DNA of 64,000 nucleotides from Bremerella cremea (GTDB lineage Bacteria > Planctomycetota > Planctomycetia > Pirellulales > Pirellulaceae), in the NCBI RefSeq assembly GCF_003335505.1, contig NZ_QPEX01000028.1, positions 62,001-126,000 of the forward strand, in the 5' to 3' direction. The position numbers were made by a program, and so were the translations under genes. Under the pieces are notes generated by a model. That model was not told the origin of the DNA. It worked only from the letters and a program-made list of their open reading frames with translations, and made no database searches. The first letter of the stretch is position 1. The number at the start of each line of letters is the position of its first letter. Positions 18,301 to 27,339 of the stretch are shown here, one piece after another.

Positions 18301-21300
18301 AAAGTCGAACGAAAAGGGAGAGGCACGGCAGACGTTGTTGCTGGAAAAAGGTGGGCGCTACATTCTCCGGTTCACAGGAGTCGATCGTTTCGAGCACGCG
18401 ATCAGCGCTCAGACGGCAGTTCATATCTCGGACGAAAACGATCGTATTCGTTTGCATATCTTGGCCGATCGCCATTTGTTGAAAGCGGGCGAAAAAGCAT
18501 CGATCAACGTCCATTGGCGAGGTGAGCCCACTTTGGCGCTTGTCACGTTTGAAGGCTCAAAGATTCTTGCCTATCGCTTGGTTGAACTTCAGAACGGAAA
18601 GAATGATCTGAAATTCGACGTCGATACCTTCCTGGCCCCCAATTTTCAGTTGGCAATTGCCGCGATGACTGACAACGAGGATGCCGACGCGGATCAGCCC
18701 GCTCCCTTGCGGTTTCATACAGCCGATAGCGACTTCCAAGTGCAACGAGACTTAAAGATTACTCTGAAGCTGCCTGAGAATGCCCGCCCTGGCGAAACGG
18801 TCAAGGCCACGCTGCATACGACCGATGCGTTGGGCAATCCTCTGCCAGCGGAAGTTAGTTTAGCCTTGGTCGAAAAGAGCTTGCTCGATCAGTTCCCGCC
18901 AAGCTGGTCGAAGCCAAGTGATTTTTGGCAAGGGAACGCTCGTCTGTTTGCGATGCGTGCAACCTCGAGTATCGACTTCCACTATCAACCGGCAACGGAA
19001 GAGATCAACAAACGCCTATTGGAAGAATCGGAGCGTCTACTGGCCGAGCGTGAGATGCGGGCCGAGTTAAATGACTTCTCTCGCGCGGCAGATAGCCCGG
19101 CTGATACGGCGGCAGCAGAAGTAGATGGCTATTCCAATAATATGCCTGCAAGCCAATTGGTGCCTAGTAGGGGAGGCTATGGTGGGTTCGCTGGCGAGCG
19201 TTTAAGTGGAGGCGGAGGCATGGGAGGCATAGAGGGCGGCATGGCCAACCAGGTGCCCATGTCCGATAGAGGTTATTTTGAAAAAGCTGCTATCAAAAAG
19301 CAGTCGCAAATGGCCGGGAACTATCCCGTCGACGACATATTATATTCAGTCGATCAGGCAGAAATACCTTTCGATAACCGCGCATTGCAAAATCGCTATA
19401 CCTGGGAAGAGTCCAAAGCGATTCGCCAAAAAGCATGGGTTTGGGATAGCGACGGGAACGCGCAGATTGGCTTGCAAGTTATTGATGCCAATGGTCGCTA
19501 TCTCAATCGTTTGATGCTTTTAGAGCAAGGGGAAGAGGCGAACCAGCAGCTGATCCAGGCATACATTACCGCCGCCCAGAAGCGTGGAGAGATTGTTCTG
19601 GCTGGTCTTCCCCAACAGGAAACGGCCTTCTGGGAGCCTAACTTAACCACCGACAAGCAAGGCAACGCAACCGTCGAGATCACGCTTCCTCCCAACTCGA
19701 CAACATGGAAGCTGTTGGCTAAAGGGGTTACGGTCGAAACGTTGGCTGGCGAAACGGATGCCGAGTTGACGGTCGCCAAGCCGTTGTTCGCCGACATGAA
19801 GCTTCCCCTCGCGCTGCAAAGCGGAGATACCATTCAAATTCCGGTACGTGTTTTCAAGAAGGATGGTCAACCTGGGAAGGTGCAGCTTGAATTGGAAATT
19901 GCGATCGGCGAGAAGAAAATCACGCAAACGAAAACGATCGAGTTTCAAGAGAACCACGAACATGACTTGTTGATTCCGCTAGAAATCGACCCTGCTGCGG
20001 TAGAAAGTGCTTCGCCCGCCGAAGCTTCGTTTCAACTGACGGTCAAGTCGGGCGACATGGTCGATGTGGTTCACCGTTCGGTTCCCGTTCGTCAACGAAC
20101 CTATCGCGTGGTCCGTTCTGCTGCCGGCAAGGCGGCCAGCGATATGACGGCGATCGTCAACTATCCGACAGGAATGCCTTGGGAGAACCCCCAACTAGAA
20201 ATCGTCATCGGGCCCAATGTGCAGAGCGATTTGCTGAGTGTGCTTTCTCCTCCGGCGATGCCGCTGTATCGCTGCGGTATTGTCTCGGCAACGCCGATCG
20301 ATACGACCACCAGCAATATCCTTGCCGGGCTGGCCTTAGAGAAACTGTTGTCTCAAAGCCCAGATGCAGGTGGGCCGGCGCTCGATTCCGTCAAGGCTTC
20401 GGTTGATTCAGCGATTGCTTCGTTGATTGTGATGCAAAATGGTGATGGTGGTTTTAGTTGGAGTGGTGCTCAAACAGGCACTAACCGCTATTCAACGGCG
20501 CGAGCCGTTTGGGCATTGGCCGCCGCTAAGAAAGCAGGACATCGCGTCGATACCGACCTGTTGCAAAAGAGTGTCTATACACTGAAGAACCAAATTCCTC
20601 AGTTGCCGGTCGGTGATTACGACAGCAAGGCGACCCTTTTGCATGCGTTGACGGAGGCTGGCAGCGGCGACTTTTCGCTGGCAAATCAACTTCACCGGAA
20701 TCGCCCTTCGTTATCGGCTGCCGGTTGCGCCTATTTGGCCCTTACGTTTGCGGCAATGAACCGTACCGATACCGCACGCGAACTGGCAGATCTAGCGAAG
20801 AGCAAGTTCGGACAGAAAGATGTTGCTGGTTGGAACAGTTCCATCGTCGAGGCTCAAGCACTCTACGCATTAGCCGTTTGGGAAACGCAGCCTAAGTCGC
20901 CTGAGATGGCCCGCATTGCGAAAGAAGTTTTGCAGCAGCGGACCGGACATCGTTGGCAGCCAGATAAAGCTACCGGCCCGGCGATGTTAGCCATTTGTGG
21001 TTGGACGGCCGGTAAGCAGTTGGCCGCCGATGAATATCAATTGACGATTTTAGTGAATGACAAGGAAGTAAAAACATTAAACGTCGACGCTAACAGCATT
21101 ACGCAGACGGTGCAAATTCCCGCCGACCTGTTGAAACGCGAGAAGCAGGAAACGGTCAGATTTCAACTGACCGGAAGAGGCGAGTTTACTTATCGTTGCC
21201 AGCTGTCGGCGGACGTTCCGTTGGACAAGCTAAAGTCAGATACCGCTCGCTGGAATCTGCAGCGTTATTACGATCCGGCTCCACTCCGTTTCGACGGCGA

Positions 21301-23521
21301 AGAGATTGCTCGTGGCTTTGGTGTGGTCAGAGGAGGCTATCGCTCGTTCCGAAACGAGCTCTCGCAGTTGGCGGTTGGCGAGCAAGGGAAAGTGCAATTG
21401 CAACTTTATCGGACGAATGTGCGTAACGACGAGGATGAACAGCAAATGGAATACATTGTCGTCACCGAGCCAATCCCAGCCGGAGCGACGATCGCCCCCA
21501 GCTCTATCATAGGGAACTATGAACGCTACGAAATTCATCCTGGCTATGTCTTGTTCTATGTGGGGGCTTTCCGTGGATCGAGGAGCATCTCCTACGAATT
21601 GGTAGGCATTCAGCCAGGAGATTTCTACATTGGACCAACGTTGGCCCAAGACGTTTATCGCCCAGAGGCCTTGGTGGTGGGCACGTCGAAGACGTTTAAC
21701 GTGCTTCCGGCAGGGCAGACGAGTAAAGATGAATATCGTTTGACTCCACAGGAACTTTACGAACTTGGCAAACGCAAGTTCGCTCAGGGGGACATCGCAG
21801 GAGCAGAGAAGAACCTGACCGAGTTGTTCAGCAATTGGACACTCCACAACGATCCTTTCCGCGATACGGTCAAAATGCTGTTTGATATTCATCTGCAAGA
21901 AAAGAACCCTGCCGCTGCGGTGAAGTATTTTGAAATTTTGATCGAGAAGTTCCCTGACGAGCAGATTCCGTTTGCCAAGCTGCTGAAGGTAGGCGATGCC
22001 TACAACGAATTAGGGGAGTACGAACGAAGTTATCTCGTCTTCCGGGCAACGGTAGAGGCCAACTTCATGGTCGAAAGCCAAGTTGCTGGTTTTCTGGCCG
22101 ACAAAGGTGAGATTATTCGAAGCATCAAGGTCATGCAGGACTTGCTGCGAGACACGCCTCAGGAAGCGTATGCGGCAATTGCCCAGTATGCCTTGGCGAC
22201 CGATGTTTATAGCAGCGCAGCCAATGCGGCGGCTTCCAAAGAAGGGAAAAAGTTGCATCTCAATCGAGTCCATTTCCAAAAACAATCGTTGCAAATGCTC
22301 GAACAATTTTTGACGACCCATCCCGAAGATCCTTCTGCGGACGAAGCTGCTTTCGCGTTGGCCTCAGGAATGACCGAGTTAGAGCAGTACACACAAACGA
22401 TTAAGTTGTGCGAGAAATACAGCAATCGTTATCCTAAGAGCGAGCACTTAAGCAGTTTCTGGTACCTGACGGCCTTCTGTCACTTTGCCTTGAGTCAGCC
22501 GCAAGATGCGCTGCAGATGTCGGCGAAAGTCGCTGAAAGTGTTCCGGCGGCGGTTCAGAATTCCGATAGTGTCGCTGCCCAGAATCGATGGCGAGCAATC
22601 TATATCATGGGCCAGATTCATCATTCGTTGAATCAAGCCGCTCAAGCCATTGAAGACTACCAGCAAGTCAAAGATCGCTTCGTCGATGCGGCTCAGGCCA
22701 TCGAGTATTTCACACGGCAAGATATCTCTTTGGAAGAAGTCACCAGCTTCCTGCCGACCGAGAAAGTCGAACTGAAGCTCGATTACCGCAATGTGAAAGA
22801 CTGCGAAGTCAAGGTCTACCGCATCGACTTGATGAAGTTCGGCCTGATGCAGCGTAATCTGCAGAAGATCACCACGATTAACTTGGCTGGGATTCAGCCG
22901 CTGCACGAAACGACCATCGTTTTAGGGGACGGCAAAGACTACCAGAATAAGCAGCGAACGATTCCGCTGCCTGTTACGGAAGAAGGTGCCTACCTGATTG
23001 TGGCCCGTGCCGATAATCTGCACGCCAGCGGTTTGGTGCTGGTGAGTCCATTAAAGTTAGACGTGAATGAAGACGCGGTCTCGGGTCGTGTGCGCGTGAC
23101 GGTGAAGGACCAAACCAAAGATCACTATGTTGACGATGTCCATGTGAAAGTCATTGGCACCCACAATGCCGACTTCGTCTCGGGGGATACCGATCTGCGT
23201 GGGATCTTCATCGGCGATGGCATTCAGGGTCGCACAACGGTGATTGCTCAAGCCGATAAAGGGGAATACGCCTTCTTCCGGGGCACGACCGACCTGGGGC
23301 CAAATCGGCCAGAGATTATGAACCTAAATCGTGCGGCAGATCCGCAACAAAGGCAGCCGCAAGCGGAACAAGCGAAACCGATGGGGCAAACCAATGCCAA
23401 AGAGGAACTGCTGCGTGGTATTCAGTCAGGCAACGGCATCATCCAAGAGGAGCAACGCCGTAACCTTGATCTGTATTATCGCAACGACTTCAAGGGGGGC
23501 ATCAAGAACTTCAAGTTTTAA
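15335..23521 (+). CDS. giant secreted TPR / alpha-2-macroglobulin-like protein
   Basis: 2728 residues from ATG 15335, with a signal peptide ending LASAAEEKD. Residues ~40-500 are TPR repeats (AFHFAGKYEEAVQVFEAQLKRFP and similar). Then macroglobulin-type beta domains (RRGYLYTDRPAYRPGQLVHLRG is the bacterial MG signature), a Gly-rich linker, the A2M bait-following domain (TTDKQGNATVEITLPPNSTTWK) and an alpha-helical thioester-type domain (NGDGGFSWSGAQTGTNRYSTARAVWAL). The C-terminal third has more TPRs and one more beta domain. The CxEQ thioester is absent: at the expected site, near Cys1647, the sequence is LYRCGIVSAT. A covalent trap is therefore unlikely. Probably a protease inhibitor-like or envelope scaffold protein (inference). 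Confidence 0.85.
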   Translation: MMLALARTTTWMFVVPLFFASLASAAEEKDVNSLDETLYELVPASIRDAMQDREYDTAVKLIDAQLATDEGDKEQLLYIKGRAFHFAGKYEEAVQVFEAQLKRFPDSHWARKAKFAIGLAHARRGDYRSAEIAYREQATYLLSLDRKEEVADIYLSLASVAFTCGEETKDQQEYSNALQFYQKALEVGAKPKTQDKINLQIARSNNHLGQLGPAINVYRELIDASTDSDIRLVARYELGDLLLKAGQTAEARQTWEDLLALHQGQGSELLPKAAFRLAATYHFPNPPTDQDLELGVAALKAYLAKYPEHESVPQAHFQLARAYSSRGRGDDAVAALKSFLQIKQFADTDAYADARFLLGSIYAQQNKFDEAVAAWSEYLAKHPTHSQWSEAQQQIINAQYQKAEHAYNEKNYEESRQLWREFLQRYPIDSRVQQIQFRIGKSYYEEENWNEAIATWKQLASKFPGSRISANARYQIALTTEEKLNQLADALELYKQLESTEFASAAQRRIKLLTGEQLEVATLRKFRSNQKPSIQLKTRNLEKVIVQVYPIDLETYFRKMQTTGGIENLDIALIDPAETFTFEVPEYEKYRLDTNTVEIPIHTPDGSDDGKLTDAGVVAVTITGEKREATTVALQSDLDMIVKSSRDEVFVYAQNMRTKKPWSDVRLLLSNGSEVFAEAATGDDGVYRAKRDELHGSGDIRVLGVHGGHSAANIVDLRGLEMARGLERRGYLYTDRPAYRPGQLVHLRGIIRHVQDDRYIVPAGEAYQLEVVDPRGRSLYVEEVKLSDFGSAGGFLVLPSQAPVGQYQLVMKSLKNKEDVYRANFQVAEFQLPRIFLDIELEESVYYRGEVVKGKIVAKYYHGDPVIGRNVQYRLDGKQLEAKTNQQGEISFEMPTRDLRESKVVQIQAQMLGEQAATAKSVFISAVGFTMNANVVRDTYLAGESFDVSAMVKDLDGEPLATDLTLSVLRIANDKANHSQEVLVSKHDVKSNEKGEARQTLLLEKGGRYILRFTGVDRFEHAISAQTAVHISDENDRIRLHILADRHLLKAGEKASINVHWRGEPTLALVTFEGSKILAYRLVELQNGKNDLKFDVDTFLAPNFQLAIAAMTDNEDADADQPAPLRFHTADSDFQVQRDLKITLKLPENARPGETVKATLHTTDALGNPLPAEVSLALVEKSLLDQFPPSWSKPSDFWQGNARLFAMRATSSIDFHYQPATEEINKRLLEESERLLAEREMRAELNDFSRAADSPADTAAAEVDGYSNNMPASQLVPSRGGYGGFAGERLSGGGGMGGIEGGMANQVPMSDRGYFEKAAIKKQSQMAGNYPVDDILYSVDQAEIPFDNRALQNRYTWEESKAIRQKAWVWDSDGNAQIGLQVIDANGRYLNRLMLLEQGEEANQQLIQAYITAAQKRGEIVLAGLPQQETAFWEPNLTTDKQGNATVEITLPPNSTTWKLLAKGVTVETLAGETDAELTVAKPLFADMKLPLALQSGDTIQIPVRVFKKDGQPGKVQLELEIAIGEKKITQTKTIEFQENHEHDLLIPLEIDPAAVESASPAEASFQLTVKSGDMVDVVHRSVPVRQRTYRVVRSAAGKAASDMTAIVNYPTGMPWENPQLEIVIGPNVQSDLLSVLSPPAMPLYRCGIVSATPIDTTTSNILAGLALEKLLSQSPDAGGPALDSVKASVDSAIASLIVMQNGDGGFSWSGAQTGTNRYSTARAVWALAAAKKAGHRVDTDLLQKSVYTLKNQIPQLPVGDYDSKATLLHALTEAGSGDFSLANQLHRNRPSLSAAGCAYLALTFAAMNRTDTARELADLAKSKFGQKDVAGWNSSIVEAQALYALAVWETQPKSPEMARIAKEVLQQRTGHRWQPDKATGPAMLAICGWTAGKQLAADEYQLTILVNDKEVKTLNVDANSITQTVQIPADLLKREKQETVRFQLTGRGEFTYRCQLSADVPLDKLKSDTARWNLQRYYDPAPLRFDGEEIARGFGVVRGGYRSFRNELSQLAVGEQGKVQLQLYRTNVRNDEDEQQMEYIVVTEPIPAGATIAPSSIIGNYERYEIHPGYVLFYVGAFRGSRSISYELVGIQPGDFYIGPTLAQDVYRPEALVVGTSKTFNVLPAGQTSKDEYRLTPQELYELGKRKFAQGDIAGAEKNLTELFSNWTLHNDPFRDTVKMLFDIHLQEKNPAAAVKYFEILIEKFPDEQIPFAKLLKVGDAYNELGEYERSYLVFRATVEANFMVESQVAGFLADKGEIIRSIKVMQDLLRDTPQEAYAAIAQYALATDVYSSAANAAASKEGKKLHLNRVHFQKQSLQMLEQFLTTHPEDPSADEAAFALASGMTELEQYTQTIKLCEKYSNRYPKSEHLSSFWYLTAFCHFALSQPQDALQMSAKVAESVPAAVQNSDSVAAQNRWRAIYIMGQIHHSLNQAAQAIEDYQQVKDRFVDAAQAIEYFTRQDISLEEVTSFLPTEKVELKLDYRNVKDCEVKVYRIDLMKFGLMQRNLQKITTINLAGIQPLHETTIVLGDGKDYQNKQRTIPLPVTEEGAYLIVARADNLHASGLVLVSPLKLDVNEDAVSGRVRVTVKDQTKDHYVDDVHVKVIGTHNADFVSGDTDLRGIFIGDGIQGRTTVIAQADKGEYAFFRGTTDLGPNRPEIMNLNRAADPQQRQPQAEQAKPMGQTNAKEELLRGIQSGNGIIQEEQRRNLDLYYRNDFKGGIKNFKF

Positions 23522-23583
23522 GCCCCAGACCGATTGAATTTTTGCCTACGAAAACGCAGGCTGGCCGATGCACGAAGAACTCG

Positions 23584-24567
23584 CTAGGCCAGCCAACGTG
23601 CATCGTGGCCACGCTGGCGTAGTTCTTCCACAAAGCTTTTCGGCCCATGCGTGCAGAAAACCGCCTGGGGAGAGACTTGTTCGACAGCATCGAGTAGTTG
23701 ATCGAAGTCGGCGTGATCTGAAAGCGGAATCCAATGGTCCCTCGGTGCCGATTGCCGTCGTTTGGCATCCATGGCCCAGCCGGTGACATGGATCTTTTCT
23801 ACGTGAAGTGCCCCTGGTAGCCCGCTTGGGGCGAGAGGCTTCGGCGGTACGATCACCGCACAGCCAGGCACCGGGCGGCCTTCGTAAAGACGAAAGTCAC
23901 CCAACTCGCAGCCCGACGCTTGATAGATCTGGCTGATCTCGAAGATCGTCGGATGCTGCAGCACGGGGATTCCATGCGAAGTAAGGATCTTGGTAACCTC
24001 TTGCGATTTGCCTAGTACATAAGCCGAAATAACCGGCGTGGCGCCTCGCCGGATAGCCTGGGTTACCGTTTCGAGAAGCATTTCAATGACGACTTCGCGA
24101 GCAGGCAAACGGTAGTTCGGGTGGCCGAACGTACACTCCATGATCAGGTAATCGGCCTGACAAAGTTCAGCCGGTTGGGCGGTTGCCGAAGGGCCGAGGC
24201 GAAAATCACCGGTGTAAAGGAGCGAGCCTTTCTCGTGTTCGGTAAAGAGCATGGCCGAACCAAAGATGTGTCCTGCCGGCAACGCTGTTAGCCGATGTCC
24301 GGCGATTTCCTGCGGCTGACCGAATTCCATGACCCGGGTGGTAACGTTTCCGAGCCGATGTCGAACCATCCGTGCGGTCGCCTCGGTACACAATGCCAAC
24401 GCGTGGCTGGCCGCATGATCCATATGAGCGTGCGAAATGAACCCTATCGCCTGGCGGCGCGTCACATCAACGCCAATTCGCGAAGGAAGGAGAAACAGCC
24501 CTCGGTCGGTCGCAAACAGCCCGGAAACGTGGCCTGGACGGATAGTGGAAGGGGATAATTCAGGCAT
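23584..24567 (-). CDS. MBL-fold exonuclease-like metallohydrolase
   Basis: 327 residues from ATG 24567. The metallo-beta-lactamase signature SHAHMDHA gives the two-zinc site. GHIFGSAMLF, YTGDF and MECTFG follow in the order seen in beta-CASP RNA/DNA exonucleases, and the C-terminal LSDHADFDQLLDAV plus CTHG complete the ligands. This is the single-domain type often annotated as DNA ligase-associated exonuclease, but no ligase is adjacent. The frame is open to a TTG at 24621; no clear Shine-Dalgarno site decides, so the first ATG is used. It faces ssrA across about 200 bp. Confidence 0.8.
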   Translation of the reverse strand: MPELSPSTIRPGHVSGLFATDRGLFLLPSRIGVDVTRRQAIGFISHAHMDHAASHALALCTEATARMVRHRLGNVTTRVMEFGQPQEIAGHRLTALPAGHIFGSAMLFTEHEKGSLLYTGDFRLGPSATAQPAELCQADYLIMECTFGHPNYRLPAREVVIEMLLETVTQAIRRGATPVISAYVLGKSQEVTKILTSHGIPVLQHPTIFEISQIYQASGCELGDFRLYEGRPVPGCAVIVPPKPLAPSGLPGALHVEKIHVTGWAMDAKRRQSAPRDHWIPLSDHADFDQLLDAVEQVSPQAVFCTHGPKSFVEELRQRGHDARWLA

Positions 24568-24770
24568 TAACCATTTCTGTCGCGCGTTATCTGTCGGTCT
24601 GGTCGCTTTTCTTTTGGTCAAGGAGAGCCTAGAATACAGGATACGAGGTAGTGGTCTGTCTTAGGCGGCTACCTCTTTGTACCTAATTCTTCATGCCAAC
24701 GGGGCATTCTGCCGATAGGTAGAGGGCCTTTTCTCAGAAATGAGACGGACGGCAAGAAGAATCTTACACC

Positions 24771-25128
24771 GGGGGCGAACTGGTATCGACCGGGTAGTCT
24801 GAAGTGTAAGTTGCGTGTCGTGGTTGGTCAGCAGGCCACGTAAAAAGCAGACCAAACAATAATTGCAAACGATAACTTTGCACTGGCTGCCTAATTAGTT
24901 GTAGCCCCGACTGAGGGTCTTTGTCGGAGAGACCTGAAAGTCGGACGCCAATTCCGACTCGCCAACGGTCACGTGGAGCACGCCTGCGGCTAAAAAACGT
25001 TCTCCTCTAGCCTTCCGGGAATCCCGTCGACTGGAGCCCCGTTTGGCGAAACCTCAATAAGTCGAATACACACGTAGATGCTTGCATGGAAATATCGCGG
25101 CACGCGGGTTCAATTCCCGCCGCCTCCA
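24771..25128 (+). ncRNA. ssrA: transfer-messenger RNA (tmRNA)
   Basis: The acceptor 5' strand GGGGGCG starts at 24771 and pairs with CGCCTCC at 25121-25127, discriminator A25128; CCA is not encoded. The D-like start GGGGGCGAACTGGTATCGAC is the hallmark of tmRNA. The T arm GCGGG-TTCAATT-CCCGC is at 25104-25120. The tag reading frame begins at GCA 24865 and reads ANDNFALAA with stop TAA 24892-24894. The RNA rescues stalled ribosomes and tags their products for proteases such as Clp and FtsH. Its 3' end is the insertion site of the genomic island; the integration recreates an intact acceptor and T arm. Confidence 0.97.
25116..25128 (+). repeat. left attachment core (attL) in ssrA
   Basis: CCCGCCGCCTCCA, the last 13 bases of ssrA (T-stem 3' half, acceptor 3' strand and discriminator). 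The identical 13-mer is found at 58993-59005. Tyrosine recombinases commonly use exactly this part of tRNA and tmRNA genes. Confidence 0.9.
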
Positions 25129-25133
25129 TCTAA

Positions 25134-25167
25134 AGCCGTCTTACGATCTTCGTAAGGCGGCTTTTTT
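25134..25167 (+). terminator. island-supplied terminator for ssrA
   Basis: AGCCGTCTTACG and CGTAAGGCGGCT form a 12-bp stem (one G-U) with a 5-base loop, followed by six T. It stands 5 bases after the tmRNA end and replaces the native terminator that was moved to 59013-59042. Confidence 0.9.
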
Positions 25168-25218
25168 CATGCGCTTACGTCAAATTCCCTGCAAAACAAG
25201 GACTTCGGAAAACGCTCT

Positions 25219-25261
25219 GTGTCAGGTTGCGTGTCAGGTTAGCCGCCAAAAGTGTCAGGTT
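25219..25261 (+). repeat. left-end GTGTCAGGTT repeats (putative integrase/excisionase arm sites)
   Basis: GTGTCAGGTT occurs at 25219-25228, 25231-25240 and 25252-25261, spaced 12 and 21 bp. Related copies GTGTCAGtca, GTGTCAGtta and GTGTCAGGTT occur at 58891, 58910 and 58922 near the other end, again with one 12-bp spacing. Repeated decamers beside both cores are what arm-type sites of lambda-like integrases look like. Confidence 0.6.
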
Positions 25262-25341
25262 GGCCCCTCCGTAGCCAAAGTCAGGCACCTGCTACATGCC
25301 CCAGTTTGGTCAACCCATTTTCACCAGATTGGAGGTACAAG

Positions 25342-27078
25342 ATGCCAGCACGCAGACGAGAACTCAAACCTGACACGAAGGGCCGCTATCGCCCCTACCT
25401 TGGCTTCCGATTGGACGCTGACGGCAACCGCAAAGAACACCGCTTCAACCTCGGCACGAACAGGAGGGAGGCGGAACGTCGTGTGGACCGTCTGTACGAC
25501 CTTCACGATGAGAGCGAGATCGTCGCAGGTGAGACAATCTGGACCCCGTTCGCCCTCTACGCAGCTAAGCTCATCGAGAAGGGCACTTTCACCATTCCGT
25601 ATCCATTCCACGAGCATCTGTTGCGTGAAGAAGACCCCACCGCACAGTACGCTCAGATGCTTCACGTCGAGCAGCAGAACCACCCGTCCCTGCACATCGT
25701 CCCCGCTGAGCCGGACTTGTACGCTCACGGCCTCAAGGTCAACGGCTTGGCCGTGGGTGAGGAACTCAAGGAACTCGAAGAGGCAGCACGACTTCTCGGA
25801 GTCATCACCTCACGTCAGGTCATGCCCGACCAACTCGTCACGGGCACACTGCACGAAGCTCTCGATGTCTTCGGTCAAGAAGTCGTACACAAGAACAACG
25901 TGCGAGCCGGAACAGACGGAGAGTTGACCCAGTACGGAAGGCTGCGCATGGAACGGATTGGCCGCTTCAAGGAGCGGCACTCTGACATTCCCCTTTCTGC
26001 TTTGCACCTCGACAGTTGCACTGATCTCGTGCGTTACTGGGCGAACCGGCCACCGACCAAGAATCGGCGAACGGGAGGACTTGACGGAAAGCCCATCGCA
26101 CGAAAGACCGCTGAACACCACATCAAAGAACTGTTCAGCTTTCTCAATTGGCTTGACGCTACAAGTCGATTCTCATGGATCAAACCTCGTGGTCTCGCCC
26201 AGATCAGTCGGAAGATCGCAGAACTTGATGTCGAGAAGGCGAACAAGCTGAAGGCAGTGCAGAAGGACACCTACACCCTAGAGGAACTCGCTGTACTCAA
26301 TCGTCACGCCACTCCACTTGAACGACTACTGCTCTATGTGGCACTGAATTGTGGGATGGGCGCAGCAGAACTCGGGCGGCTTCGTTCGGACGACTTTCTT
26401 CTCGATCACGAACACGAACATGCTCTTCGGTTGGGGTTTACTTCCACGGAGACGGACAGTTTCATCCGGTTCCTTCGTCCCAAGACAGGTGTGTTTGGTG
26501 AGTGGCTGTTGTGGCCCGAGACGATTGTGATGGTTCGCTGGGGATTCGCCCGATCTCGCCGATTCGGAAGTGAACTGCTCTTTGTCTCTGAGAAGGGCGA
26601 CCCGTGGTACAAGGAGCAAGCAAAACGGAATCCACAAGCGAAGTTCACGAACGTCTTCACCGCCCTGATTCGAAGAATCCAGAAGAGCGAACCGAGCTTT
26701 CGCAAATTGGCATTTGGAACCCTTCGTGACACGTTGCCGAACATGCTTCGCCTGAGCCATTCCAGCGAAATGGCGAGCATCTGCTTGGCCCACGGCTCGA
26801 CATTCAAGGGTGACGAGTTGATCGACTGCTACACCAACAAGCCTTTTGGTCGCTTTCACGATCTGATGCGTGAAGCCAGACGCATGGTGGAAGTTGTCTT
26901 TGCTGCCGTCGATGGCGACCCAACCGAGGCTCCGACCCAACAGTACATTCCTCTGAAAGTTCGTGAACAGATGCGAGCAATGCTCAAAGAGCGACGGCCC
27001 ACAGGAGAAATTGCCAAGACCTGCGGAGTTTGCAGAGCCACGGTCTGCCGTGAACGACAACGAATGGACTCGAACTGA
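25342..27078 (+). CDS. island integrase of the planctomycete 'NCG' tyrosine-recombinase type
   Basis: 578 residues from ATG 25342, preceded by GGAGGT. N-terminal arm-binding-like part, core-binding helical domain (about residues 150-290), catalytic domain from TLEELAVLNRHATPLERLLL. The usual TGxRxxEL is here NCGMGAAEL, so the first catalytic Arg is Gly; the usual HxLRHT is GTLRDT, so the first His is also missing. The second Arg (LRD), a His (LAHGST) and a candidate nucleophile Tyr (IDCYTNK) remain. The C-terminus carries an extra helix-turn-helix, GEIAKTCGVCRATVCRER. It lies next to attL with repeats upstream, so it is probably the island integrase despite the altered residues. Whether it is active cannot be told. 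Confidence 0.7.
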   Translation: MPARRRELKPDTKGRYRPYLGFRLDADGNRKEHRFNLGTNRREAERRVDRLYDLHDESEIVAGETIWTPFALYAAKLIEKGTFTIPYPFHEHLLREEDPTAQYAQMLHVEQQNHPSLHIVPAEPDLYAHGLKVNGLAVGEELKELEEAARLLGVITSRQVMPDQLVTGTLHEALDVFGQEVVHKNNVRAGTDGELTQYGRLRMERIGRFKERHSDIPLSALHLDSCTDLVRYWANRPPTKNRRTGGLDGKPIARKTAEHHIKELFSFLNWLDATSRFSWIKPRGLAQISRKIAELDVEKANKLKAVQKDTYTLEELAVLNRHATPLERLLLYVALNCGMGAAELGRLRSDDFLLDHEHEHALRLGFTSTETDSFIRFLRPKTGVFGEWLLWPETIVMVRWGFARSRRFGSELLFVSEKGDPWYKEQAKRNPQAKFTNVFTALIRRIQKSEPSFRKLAFGTLRDTLPNMLRLSHSSEMASICLAHGSTFKGDELIDCYTNKPFGRFHDLMREARRMVEVVFAAVDGDPTEAPTQQYIPLKVREQMRAMLKERRPTGEIAKTCGVCRATVCRERQRMDSN

Positions 27079-27101
27079 GACCAAAAGCTGGGAGTCATTT
27101 G

Positions 27102-27135
27102 GGCGATCAATGTGGGATTTCCCACATTGATCGCC
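27102..27135. terminator. 16-bp perfect hairpin after the integrase
   Basis: GGCGATCAATGTGGGA, a 2-base loop, then the exact reverse complement. No T run follows, so it may act as a transcription barrier, RNA stabiliser or protein site rather than a simple terminator. Its right arm, TCCCACATTGATCGCC, recurs with two changes at 30295-30310 and one change at 51800-51815. Confidence 0.6.
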
Positions 27136-27339
27136 ACAGCCCCTGAATCTGGACACCAAGTAGGCACCTGCTACTCAGGCACAACCGAAGCACAAATAGG
27201 AAGTGGAAAGGAGGTGAGTTCAATCAGTTCGAAACGAGTGAAGCCAAGAGAGTGTAGCAGGTGCCTGACCACCGGATCGGGATGAATTGCCCGTTTTGGA
27301 AAACGTTCTTGCTCGACAAGCTTGCTGCCAAGAGGCAGT

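Noticed and set aside
27202..27290. Short GTG-start frame after a strong AAAGGAGG between the inverted 12-mers
   Set aside because: The AAAGGAGG abuts the GTG too closely, and the 23-codon frame reads through a motif copy with no sign of selection.
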